10,219 nucleotides of DNA from Thermodesulfobacteriaceae bacterium (lineage in GTDB: Bacteria > Desulfobacterota > Thermodesulfobacteria > Thermodesulfobacteriales > Thermodesulfobacteriaceae), in contig WGAR01000189.1 in the NCBI GenBank assembly GCA_015494725.1, forward strand, positions 1 to 10,219, read 5' to 3'. The notes under the pieces are model-generated. The model worked only from the letters and a program-made list of their open reading frames with translations. It searched no databases and was not told where the DNA came from. The translations under genes were made by a program, and so were the position numbers. Below are positions 1 through 6,186 of this stretch, piece after piece (positions within the stretch are counted from its first letter, which is position 1; every line of letters starts with the position of its first letter).

Positions 1-9
1 CTGACTCAT
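1..9 (-). CDS. Start of an unidentified gene following flgJ (partial, three codons)
   Basis: Only the first three codons (Met-Ser-Gln) lie inside the window. The case for a real start is the ATGA overlap with the flgJ stop (ATG at 9-7, TGA at 8-6) and a strong Shine-Dalgarno stretch, GGAGGTAGGAG, immediately upstream at 20-10, inside the flgJ 3' end. This is the usual signature of a translationally coupled operon gene. In many deltaproteobacterial flagellar operons flgJ is followed by flgM (anti-sigma-28) and then flgN, so FlgM is the first guess. That is from synteny only; three residues cannot identify the protein. Confidence 0.6.
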
Positions 10-338
10 CTCCTACCTCCTTTTTCGGCAGAATGGGAAGCCGGCTTTAACCCCATCTTCTGGCTCAGGTCCCGGTAAAGAAGTCTGGCTATCCCCAGAC
101 CCCGGCCGGAGAGATCCCGGGCCAGCTGCTCGTAGTAAAGATCCCGATATATCCGCATCTCCAGTCCTTCGGGGAAGAGCCCGCTGCGCAGGACCGTGCG
201 CTCCATCCCCCGGAGAAGGATCTGGAGAAACAGGGCCTCGAATTCGCGACAGGCCTCCTGCAGGGCCCGCCCGGGATCCTTCTGAGCCATCTTTTCCAGC
301 CGATAGAGATCCGCAAAACCTTCTCCTCTGACCTTCAT
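6..338 (-). CDS. flgJ: FlgJ-type rod-binding protein without muramidase domain
   Basis: This 110-residue protein matches the N-terminal rod-binding domain of FlgJ, which caps or scaffolds the growing flagellar rod in the periplasm. The diagnostic stretch runs from about residue 27 to 92: an EACREFEALFLQILLRGM helix, then a SGLF turn, then YRDLYYEQLARDLSGRGLGIARLL. The glucosaminidase domain that forms the C-terminal half of enteric FlgJ (about 310 residues) is absent; the protein ends soon after the rod-binding domain in a polar tail. No signal peptide is visible. The ATG at 338 lies 10 bases after the flgI stop, preceded by a GAGGATGAAAGG purine-rich stretch, and the 3' end overlaps the next gene by four bases. 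The short form is common outside gammaproteobacteria, so it is not a broken gene. Identity is firm; the precise role of a muramidase-free FlgJ is known from family reports only. Confidence 0.9.
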   Translation of the reverse strand: MKVRGEGFADLYRLEKMAQKDPGRALQEACREFEALFLQILLRGMERTVLRSGLFPEGLEMRIYRDLYYEQLARDLSGRGLGIARLLYRDLSQKMGLKPASHSAEKGGRR

Positions 339-348
339 CCTTTCATCC

Positions 349-1440
349 TCAGATGATCACCAGTTCGGCCTGAAGGGCCCCGGCGGCCTTGATGGCCTGA
401 AGCACCGCAATGAGGTCGCGCGGAGTGGCCCCCACGGCGTTAAGGGCCCGGACCAGTTCTCCGATACTGGCTCCCTCCTCCAGCACCACGATGCGGGCCT
501 TCTGTTCCCGGGCCCGGATCTGGGTGCGGGGCACCACCGCCGTGCGTCCCCCGGCGAAGGGCTGGGGTTGCACCACCTGGGGCCTTTCCCGGATTACCAC
601 CGAGAGGTTCCCGTGGGCAATGGCCACCCGGGAGATGCGCACGTTTTCTCCCATGACCACCGTACCGGTGCGTTCATCGATCACCACCCGGGCCGGAACG
701 TCGGGCTCCACCTCCACCTCTCCCACCCGGGCCAGCAACTCCACCACCCGCCCCCGATAGACCCGGGGCACGGTAAGGGCCAGGGTGCGCCCGTCCAGGG
801 CCCGGGCGTAGGGACCGTGCAGGAGATCGTTTATGGCCTCCACCGCCCGGGCCACGGTGGTAAAATCCGTCTCCCGGAAGGAGAGTTTGATCACTCCCTT
901 ATCGTTCAGATCCACCGGGACCGCCCGTTCCACCACCGCTCCGTTGGGCACTCGGCCCACGGTGGGATGGTTGACCTGGACCCGGGCCCCGGCTCCGGCG
1001 GCCCCGAAACCGCCGATAGAAACCGGCCCCTGGGCCAGGGCATAAACCCGGCCGTCAGGTCCCCGTAGAGGAGTGAGGAGCAGGGTCCCCCCCTGAAGGC
1101 TCTTGGCATCACCGATGGAGGAAACCAGGACATCGATCCTCTGACCGGGTTTCACAAAAGGGGGGAGCTCCGCCGTGACCATCACCGCCGCCGCGTTCTT
1201 GAGTTTGACCTGGGCCCGGGGGACCCGAATCCCGAATCGTTCGAGCATATTCACCACCGACTGCACGGTAAACTTGGTCTGATCCCCATCCCCGGTACCC
1301 TTGAGACCCACCACCAGTCCGTAACCCACCAGCTGATTGGACCTCACCCCCTCCACGGAAACCAGATCCTTGAGCCGGGCGGCCCGGACCGTACCCAGCA
1401 GCAACATAAACAACCCGGTCCAGAGGATCAGCCTGCGCAT
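349..1440 (-). CDS. flgI: Flagellar P-ring protein FlgI
   Basis: FlgI polymerises in the periplasm around the distal rod to form the P ring, the bushing embedded at the peptidoglycan layer. The 363-residue length is normal. Residues 1-20 form a Sec signal peptide: Arg-Arg at 2-3, a hydrophobic core, and a VRA/A cleavage site. The mature protein begins ARLKDLVSVEGVRSNQLVGY and continues with GLVVGLKGTGDGDQTKFT, both hallmark FlgI sequence. Conserved ADLPPF-like (AELPPFVKPGQ), VVIDERTGTVVMGENVR and C-terminal GATPRDLIAVLQAIKAAGAL blocks are all present. The ATG at 1440 follows flgH by 10 bases, with GAGGGGGAAG as ribosome-binding site overlapping the flgH stop. There is no cysteine in the whole protein, whereas enteric FlgI is known to carry a stabilising intramolecular disulfide. 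Its dedicated chaperone FlgA is encoded two genes upstream. Confidence 0.97.
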   Translation of the reverse strand: MRRLILWTGLFMLLLGTVRAARLKDLVSVEGVRSNQLVGYGLVVGLKGTGDGDQTKFTVQSVVNMLERFGIRVPRAQVKLKNAAAVMVTAELPPFVKPGQRIDVLVSSIGDAKSLQGGTLLLTPLRGPDGRVYALAQGPVSIGGFGAAGAGARVQVNHPTVGRVPNGAVVERAVPVDLNDKGVIKLSFRETDFTTVARAVEAINDLLHGPYARALDGRTLALTVPRVYRGRVVELLARVGEVEVEPDVPARVVIDERTGTVVMGENVRISRVAIAHGNLSVVIRERPQVVQPQPFAGGRTAVVPRTQIRAREQKARIVVLEEGASIGELVRALNAVGATPRDLIAVLQAIKAAGALQAELVII

Positions 1441-1450
1441 AACTTCCCCC

Positions 1451-2140
1451 TCAAAAGAGCCAGATCAGATGCAGAAGCTGGGCCACCCACCCCGGCCCCC
1501 GAATAATCTCCTTGTTCGGGCCCCTTCCGCTATACTCCAGGGTTACGTCGGAAAGCTGGGTCGAAAGGACGGTGTTATCCGTATCTATGTCCTGAGGACG
1601 AACGATCCCGGTAAGGACGATGTATTCCAGATCGGCATCCTGTTTGACCACCCGTTTGGCCTGGACCACCAGGTTACCGTTGGGCAACACCTTTATCACC
1701 CGGGCGGTGATGGTGGCCCGGATGTCGGTCTGGCGGCTCTGCTGGCTCTGGGCGTTGAGATTGTATTGATAGGAGGAATCGAACATCTGCGAGGAAGAAA
1801 AGCGGGGATTGTGTTCCTCCAGATACTTTTCAAATCCCAGAAGTTTGGCCACCCCGGCCTTAAGCCCGGAGGAGCGGCTTCCCTTGTTGCTTACCTGCTG
1901 GCTGCTCTGATAGGTCTCCACGATCTTGATGGTCACCAGATCCCCTACTCTTCTGGCCCGGTGGTCCTCAAAGACCGAACCCCCGCTTCCGGTAAAAAGG
2001 GAACCCTCGGAAAGGGGATGGAGGGAAGGGGTGCTCCAGCCGGAAACCTTGGGAGGAGGCGGAGGCACGATAGCCTCGGGGTTACGCGAGGCACAGGCGG
2101 CAAGGAGGATCATCAGCAGGAAGGGCATCACCCTGCGCAT
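1451..2140 (-). CDS. flgH: Flagellar L-ring lipoprotein FlgH
   Basis: FlgH forms the L ring in the outer membrane, letting the rod pass through. The 229-residue product starts with Arg-Arg and a hydrophobic stretch ending in a lipobox, LLAAC, so Cys16 is the predicted lipidated residue; Ala at +2 fits outer-membrane sorting. A proline run (26-30) follows as a tether. Family blocks are GSLFTGSGGSVFEDHRARRV (46-65, where FlgH typically reads G-S-L-[WF]-x-LFEDHRAxRVGD) and, near the C-terminus, NTVLSTQLSDVTLEYSGRG (189-207) followed by KEIIRGPGWVAQLL. The start ATG at 2140 shares one base with the flgA stop (TGATG) and has GGAGGTGA seven bases upstream within flgA, so translation is coupled. The middle part (80-135) is rich in Ser and Gln, as usual for this family. 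No disruption is seen. Confidence 0.97.
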   Translation of the reverse strand: MRRVMPFLLMILLAACASRNPEAIVPPPPPKVSGWSTPSLHPLSEGSLFTGSGGSVFEDHRARRVGDLVTIKIVETYQSSQQVSNKGSRSSGLKAGVAKLLGFEKYLEEHNPRFSSSQMFDSSYQYNLNAQSQQSRQTDIRATITARVIKVLPNGNLVVQAKRVVKQDADLEYIVLTGIVRPQDIDTDNTVLSTQLSDVTLEYSGRGPNKEIIRGPGWVAQLLHLIWLF

Positions 2141-2877
2141 CAGAAACTCACCTCCACGGTATGGGCATCCACCACCCGGGCGTAGATCTCCCGTTTACTG
2201 GAGAGGTTCCGCACCCGGATGATCTCCCCGGGACGACCGTCCTCCCGGGCCTGGCCCTTGGTCACCACGGTGATAAACCGCCCCCGGGCCACGATGTTTA
2301 CGATCTGATTGCGTCTTACGATCGGGGGGATTTCGATCTGGGAGGCCCGCAGGGGACGCCCGGGAGAAAGCCCGTAGCGGGCACACTTGCCCAGGGCCTC
2401 CCGGATATCACCGATCACATCCTGGGGCAACCGGGTAAGGGGACGCCGCACCACGGTGAGGTCCTCCCGGGTGAGACAGGCTCCCCGGGGAACCGGGCGG
2501 GTCAATACCACCACCGGCACCCGAACCTCCACATAACCCAGGACCCGCACCCGCACCAGAAGACGTCCGTTTTGAAGGTAATCCACCAGAAGGGTGTTGG
2601 ACCCCGGACGGGGAATCCCTATCACCTTCACCCTCTCCACCGCTCCCTCTGGAACCTCCACCGGAAGGGGTTCGGCGGAAAGACGCACGATCTCCACCTC
2701 CTTCTCCGGCCAGGGAAGGGCCCGGACCACCCATTGCCGGAAGAGCCTCTCGAAGTGTTCCCTGCCCAGAGACTGAGCCCGCACCAGGGTGCCGGTCCAG
2801 AGCAGGACCAGAAGACTCCAGAGCATTAGAAAAAGCAGGAAAAGAAGCATCTTAAGCCTTTCTCCGGCCCGGCTCAT
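2140..2877 (-). CDS. flgA: FlgA, periplasmic P-ring assembly chaperone
   Basis: FlgA is exported to the periplasm, where it helps FlgI assemble into the P ring; its position just upstream of flgH and flgI fits. The 245-residue product has a basic N-terminus (residues 2-9), a hydrophobic segment from about 10 to 32, and an RAQ-type cleavage region near 33-35. An N-terminal domain to about 118 is followed by a SAF domain (about 122-184: VVVLTRPVPRGACLTREDL through LRASQIEIPP) and the C-terminal FlgA domain, ending in RVRNLSSKREIYARVVDAHT and VEVSF, the family's most conserved tail. Cysteines at 134 and 165 sit in the SAF region and could form a disulfide. The ATG at 2877 is chosen because it supplies the basic n-region. 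A second in-frame ATG at 2850 has its own GGAGAAAGG six bases upstream, but would leave a signal sequence without positive charge. Confidence 0.95.
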   Translation of the reverse strand: MSRAGERLKMLLFLLFLMLWSLLVLLWTGTLVRAQSLGREHFERLFRQWVVRALPWPEKEVEIVRLSAEPLPVEVPEGAVERVKVIGIPRPGSNTLLVDYLQNGRLLVRVRVLGYVEVRVPVVVLTRPVPRGACLTREDLTVVRRPLTRLPQDVIGDIREALGKCARYGLSPGRPLRASQIEIPPIVRRNQIVNIVARGRFITVVTKGQAREDGRPGEIIRVRNLSSKREIYARVVDAHTVEVSF

Positions 2878-2883
2878 GGCCCC

Positions 2884-3666
2884 TTACCTTTTCAGATTAT
2901 TGGCTATCTCCAGCATCTGGTCCGCGGTGAGGATCCCTTTGGAATTGGCCTCGTAGGCCCGCTGGGTGATGATCATCTTTACCATCTCCTCCACCACATC
3001 CACATTGGACATCTCCAGGTATCCCTGGGCGATGGTGCCCAGGCCCTGACTGCCGGGATTGCCCTCGATGGGATCCCCGGCTGCATCCGTGGCCCGGTAG
3101 AGATTGCGTCCGATGGGATCGAGTCCGGCAGGATTGACAAAATCGTAGATAAGGAGCTGGGTCTGGGCCAGAATGTTTCCGTTGGCATCCAGGGCCGAGA
3201 TCATCCCGTCCGGGGTGACCTCTATCCGCACCGTCCCGGTAGGCACCACGAATTCGGGTTGCAGCCGGGCCCCGTCGGCGGTCACAATATAGCCGTCGCG
3301 ATCGATCTTGAAATTGCCGGCCCGGGTATAAAGTTCCTCTCCGTTGACCAGGACCTTAAAGAACCCCCTCCCCTCGATGGCCCAGTCCAGTTCCTGATTG
3401 GTCTGCTGGTATTCACCCTGGGTGAAGACTTTATGGATGGCCACCGGCCGAACCCCCAGACCGATCTCCATCCCCACCGGGATCTGATTCCCCTCCGCGG
3501 TAACCGCCCCGGCCATCTTCAGTTTCTGATAAAAGAGGTCCTCAAAATCCACCCTGCTCTTCTTGAATCCGGGGGTATTCACATTGGCCAGATTGTTGGC
3601 GATGGTGTCCAGACGAAGCTGCTGACCCTGCATACCGGTGGCTGCGCTCCAGAGTCCTCTAATCAT
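2884..3666 (-). CDS. flgG: Flagellar distal rod protein FlgG
   Basis: FlgG forms the distal rod of the basal body, the part that passes through the P and L rings. The 260-residue length is typical. Seen in order: N-terminal MIRGLWSAATGMQGQQLRLD and NNLANVNTPGFKKSRVDFED (the rod-family signature), the FlgG-specific segment from about 46 to 80 that distinguishes rod from hook protein, then QELDWAIEGRGFFKV, LYTRAGNFKIDRDGYIV, and the C-terminal GYLEMSNVDVVEEMVKMI with ITQRAYEANSKGI and MLEIANNLKR. The open frame extends to 3702, but the start is placed at the ATG at 3666 because the family begins MIR-x-LW-x-AATGM, and because AACGGAGGTCGAGG lies directly before it in the 13-base gap after flgF. 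The N- and C-terminal helices pair in the assembled axial structure, and both are intact. Confidence 0.97.
   Translation of the reverse strand: MIRGLWSAATGMQGQQLRLDTIANNLANVNTPGFKKSRVDFEDLFYQKLKMAGAVTAEGNQIPVGMEIGLGVRPVAIHKVFTQGEYQQTNQELDWAIEGRGFFKVLVNGEELYTRAGNFKIDRDGYIVTADGARLQPEFVVPTGTVRIEVTPDGMISALDANGNILAQTQLLIYDFVNPAGLDPIGRNLYRATDAAGDPIEGNPGSQGLGTIAQGYLEMSNVDVVEEMVKMIITQRAYEANSKGILTADQMLEIANNLKR
3562..3599. repeat. 38-bp near-identical direct repeat in flgG (partner in flgF)
   Basis: The stretch encoding NNLANVNTPGFK in flgG is matched by 4322-4359 in flgF with a single mismatch (T at 3579, C at 4339, which changes Asn to Asp on the coding strand). The two copies are in the same orientation, 760 bases apart. 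The surrounding sequence of the two genes differs widely at DNA level, so the identity is confined to the rod-family signature. Confidence 0.85.
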
Positions 3667-3679
3667 CCTCGACCTCCGT

Positions 3680-4447
3680 TTACAGTCTTCCTGCGGTGGC
3701 AAGGAGCCGCCCGGTGGCCTCGTCCGAGGTCCGGAGGGCCCTCTGCACCGCCTCGAATTCCCGATGGATCTGGATAAGCTGCACTATCTCCGTCAAGGGA
3801 TTGACATTGGATTTCTCCAGATACCCCTGTCGGATCTGAAAATTTTGAGCCGGACGTTCCTCGACCCCCTGAGCCTGAAAAAGATTTTCCCCTATCTTCC
3901 GAAGCTTGGAGAGGTCATCGAAGGTCACCACATCCAGCCGGGCCACGGTGGTGCCGTCCACGGAGATGGTGCCATCGTCATGAATTAGGATCCGCTGCTC
4001 CGGCAGGGTAATGAGCCCACCGCGGGCCAGGCCCGGATCCAGGATTACCGGTGCTCCGTTGGCCAGCACCGGATACCCCTGCGGGGTAACCAGTCTATGC
4101 CGGGCATCCAGCATGAAGTTTCCTGCCCGGGTATAGGCCACCCCCTCCGGGGTCTGCACCTTGAAAAAACCCTCCCCTACGATGGCCAGATCCAGGGGAT
4201 TGTCGGTGGGTTCGAGTTCCCCCTGATCATAAACCGTATATTCGGAAATCTCCTTGAAAATACGGCGATAACGCGGACCGATCTTGCGCATCAAATACTC
4301 GTGAAAGGCCACCCCGTCGCGCTTGAATCCGGGGGTATCCACATTGGCCAGATTGTTGGTGGTAACCGCCAGCCGCCTCTCCAGGAGCTGGCCGGCCTCC
4401 AGGGCCTCCAGCGCCGCCAGCTGTGGATTTACCCTGAGCGCCTTCAT
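3680..4447 (-). CDS. flgF: Flagellar proximal/distal rod protein FlgF
   Basis: This is a rod-family axial protein of 255 residues, shorter than FlgG and lacking the FlgG-specific insertion. Shared signatures are TNNLANVDTPGFKRDGVAFHE near residue 30, NPLDLAIVGEGFFKVQTPEG, VAYTRAGNFMLDARHRLV, and the C-terminal GYLEKSNVNPLTEIVQLIQI with HREFEAVQRAL. FlgF makes the rod segment just below FlgG, and the flgF-flgG pair is standard. The extreme N-terminus, MKALRVNPQLAALEALEAGQ, replaces the usual short MxxGLYTAASGM-type start. The frame stays open to a TTG at 4468, but that TTG is part of the -12 box of the sigma-54 promoter and would be upstream of the transcript, so the ATG at 4447 is preferred. 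No Shine-Dalgarno precedes this ATG (GTTGAG only). Some annotators would call such a protein simply 'flagellar basal body rod protein' or FlgG-like. Confidence 0.9.
   Translation of the reverse strand: MKALRVNPQLAALEALEAGQLLERRLAVTTNNLANVDTPGFKRDGVAFHEYLMRKIGPRYRRIFKEISEYTVYDQGELEPTDNPLDLAIVGEGFFKVQTPEGVAYTRAGNFMLDARHRLVTPQGYPVLANGAPVILDPGLARGGLITLPEQRILIHDDGTISVDGTTVARLDVVTFDDLSKLRKIGENLFQAQGVEERPAQNFQIRQGYLEKSNVNPLTEIVQLIQIHREFEAVQRALRTSDEATGRLLATAGRL
4322..4359. repeat. 38-bp near-identical direct repeat in flgF (partner in flgG)
   Basis: Second copy of the repeat described at 3562-3599; it encodes NNLANVDTPGFK in flgF. It differs at one base out of 38. Confidence 0.85.
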
Positions 4448-4463
4448 CTCAACAAGGAGAAGT

Positions 4464-4479
4464 TGCAAAGGCTGTGCCA
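4464..4479 (-). promoter_or_regulatory. Sigma-54 (RpoN) -24/-12 promoter for the flgF operon
   Basis: Read on the minus strand the site is TGGCACAGCCTTTGCA. Against the sigma-54 consensus TGGCAC-G-N4-TTGCA every fixed position matches except the seventh (A for G), and the GG and GC dinucleotides have the required spacing. It points toward flgF, whose ATG lies 16 bases beyond the site's end. The predicted transcription start, 12 bases after the -12 GC, is about 4453. Sigma-54 control of rod/ring/hook operons by an NtrC-family activator is established in Campylobacter, Helicobacter and several deltaproteobacteria, so the location is biologically expected. No experimental evidence is available here. 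Confidence 0.85.
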
Positions 4480-4495
4480 GAAAGAGATCCGTTCC

Positions 4496-4548
4496 TTTCC
4501 CCGCGGTATAAAAGGGGAAACGCTGCCCCGGGCACCCGAAAGGGGAAA
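4496..4548 (-). repeat. TTTCCCC repeat/inverted-repeat cluster upstream of the flgF promoter
   Basis: On the minus strand TTTCCCCTTT occurs twice, at 4548-4539 and 4520-4511, 28 bases apart start to start. An inverted copy, GGGGAAA, lies at 4502-4496 and forms with the second copy a 7-base dyad around an 11-base AT-containing centre. The cluster sits from roughly 40 to 95 bases upstream of the predicted flgF transcription start. It could be a binding site for the activator of the sigma-54 promoter or just base-composition bias; enhancer sites are often further upstream. Confidence 0.3.
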
Positions 4549-4584
4549 TAAATTCCCTCCGGGGCGGAAAATATTGCCTAGGAG

Positions 4585-6174
4585 TTAAAGGGGAAGATGC
4601 AGGAGCTTCCGGAGACGCTCGCGGATGCGTTCCTCCAGCGAACGGGACCCCAGGCTCACCCGCGGTCGGCGATAGGGCCCCCGGAGATGGACGGTGAGCT
4701 GGACCCGGCCCTCGGCATCCCGGAGATGGGCCGCGAGCGGCAAACGCCGAACCAGTTTATCGGAAAGGGACCGGGAAAAGGTGAGGTCCACCGGGAGATC
4801 CAGAACCCCGGCGAAGGTTACGCTTCCGCTCTTTACCCGGGCCTTAAGGGCCGGCCCCTGCAGGGCGGCCTGTAGCAGGACCCGGCATTTTTGCACCCGA
4901 AAGTTTCCGCGCAGCTGGTCAAAGAGCAGGGTACGCAGTTCCGGAAGGTTCAGCACCCGGGCAAGTTCCTGGGTGGCCGGGATTTCCGAGAGTTGCAGGG
5001 ACTTCACCTCAAAGATCCCTTTTCCGGCCAGGGTATCCAGGATGGCGGGAAGGGAGCCCCCTTGAGCGGTAAAATTTCCGTCGTAAGAGGCCACTCCTTC
5101 CACCTTTCCGGGAAGATCGGGATAGAGACCGGAAAGGAGGGGAGCCAGCCGGATCCCCTTCCCGGTCTCCCTCAGTCTCCAGGTGGGAGGGGAAGCCAGC
5201 TCGGCCTCTAGATGATCGCTCACCCACCCGTCAGCTACCCGGCACCGGAGGTCGGAAATCAGACGGTGTCCCTCAAGCACGGCGGTGGCCCGGAGATCGG
5301 TTACCGCCAGACGACGATAAAGAATCTCCCTGAGGGTCACCTGGGCCCGCAGTTTCCGGAAGGGAAGCACCGGGAGCGCAGGCTTGGCCCTTTTTCCGGA
5401 GGAGGGGGCCCTGGCCCCAGACCGCGCTTGCGAGGAGGAAGGAACCGCCCCGGAGGAGGTCCGCAGGAAGGGATTGAGGTCCAGTTTTTCCCCGCTAAGG
5501 TTCAGGGTCAGCTCCGGAGCGGAAAGATAATTCCGGACCGAAAGATCCAGGCGATAGGGTTCCTTTAAAAGATCGAACCGCAGTGTAGCCTCAAGGACCC
5601 GGGGAGAAACCGAGGCCCGGAGCCCAAAGGGGACCTTCAGCCGGGGAAGGGCACCGGTTCGGTCCTCGAAGGCCAGGAGCCCCTGGCGCACCTCGAAGCG
5701 GGGCACCACCAGGGCCAGGGGAAGGGCCGTTCCGGAGGTCCGGGACCCGGCAGCCGAACCCCCCGGGCCGGAAGCCCTCTTCCGGAGAAAGCGCAGGCTC
5801 TCCCAATTGAAGGTGCCGTCCCGGTAACGAACGAGATGCACATAGGGCTCGATCACCTCGGCCCGGGTAAAGACCAGCTTTCTGTGCAGCAGGGGCCAGA
5901 GGGAAAAACGCACCCTCAGGGCCTTAAGACGCACGAAATCCGTACGTCCGTCGGCCTCCTTTATGACCAGCCCCCGTAGATAAACCCCTTTGAAGGGCCC
6001 TACCTCCACCCGGCTCAGGGTTACCTTGCGCCCCAGGGCCTCCTCGGCCCGGGCTATGACCAGGGGCCGAATCCTATCCGGCCGAAGATAATAGCGCACC
6101 AGCAGGGTGAGCCCCAATAGGGCCAGAAGGATGAGGACTACGATTCCGGTTACTATCTTGGCCCAGAGACGCAC
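4585..6174 (-). CDS. AsmA-family envelope protein
   Basis: This 529-residue protein has an N-terminal membrane anchor (about residues 7-26) followed by a long beta-rich periplasmic part, the architecture of AsmA-like proteins, which are thought to help move phospholipids between membranes or to influence outer-membrane assembly. The AsmA N-terminal pattern is clear: RPLVIARAEEALGRKVTLSR (36-55), a KGVYLRGLVIKE strand, and RDGTFNWESLRFL (119-130). The C-terminal AsmA-like region includes TLAGKGIFEVKSLQLSEIPA (381-400) and repeating strands to about 508, then a basic tail. Two low-complexity linkers rich in Ser, Gly, Ala and Pro (about 134-150 and 239-267) separate the domains. The start is a GTG at 6174, directly after an in-frame TAA and preceded by AAGGTGGGGG; 12 bases separate it from lptG. 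Co-transcription with lptF and lptG suggests a link to lipid or LPS transport. Which AsmA paralogue (AsmA, TamB, YhdP, YicH type) it corresponds to cannot be decided. Confidence 0.8.
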   Translation of the reverse strand: MRLWAKIVTGIVVLILLALLGLTLLVRYYLRPDRIRPLVIARAEEALGRKVTLSRVEVGPFKGVYLRGLVIKEADGRTDFVRLKALRVRFSLWPLLHRKLVFTRAEVIEPYVHLVRYRDGTFNWESLRFLRKRASGPGGSAAGSRTSGTALPLALVVPRFEVRQGLLAFEDRTGALPRLKVPFGLRASVSPRVLEATLRFDLLKEPYRLDLSVRNYLSAPELTLNLSGEKLDLNPFLRTSSGAVPSSSQARSGARAPSSGKRAKPALPVLPFRKLRAQVTLREILYRRLAVTDLRATAVLEGHRLISDLRCRVADGWVSDHLEAELASPPTWRLRETGKGIRLAPLLSGLYPDLPGKVEGVASYDGNFTAQGGSLPAILDTLAGKGIFEVKSLQLSEIPATQELARVLNLPELRTLLFDQLRGNFRVQKCRVLLQAALQGPALKARVKSGSVTFAGVLDLPVDLTFSRSLSDKLVRRLPLAAHLRDAEGRVQLTVHLRGPYRRPRVSLGSRSLEERIRERLRKLLHLPL

Positions 6175-6186
6175 TTAGCCCCCACC

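Noticed and set aside
1337..2185. A 282-codon plus-strand frame covering flgH, longer than FlgH itself
   Set aside because: FlgH on the minus strand has a lipobox and all family motifs and fits the operon; the plus-strand translation has no family signature and would overlap the start of flgI and the end of flgA.
3667..3702. A 12-residue N-terminal extension of FlgG
   Set aside because: FlgG proteins begin at the MIRGLW methionine, which has GGAGGT directly upstream; the extension would overlap the flgF coding end.
4448..4468. TTG start for flgF at 4468
   Set aside because: The TTG is the -12 box of the sigma-54 promoter, so it would lie upstream of the transcript, and no ribosome-binding site precedes it.
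4561..4584. A GC-rich hairpin after the AsmA-like gene as an intrinsic terminator
   Set aside because: The best stem is 4-5 base pairs with a three-base loop and is not followed by a run of T on the minus strand.
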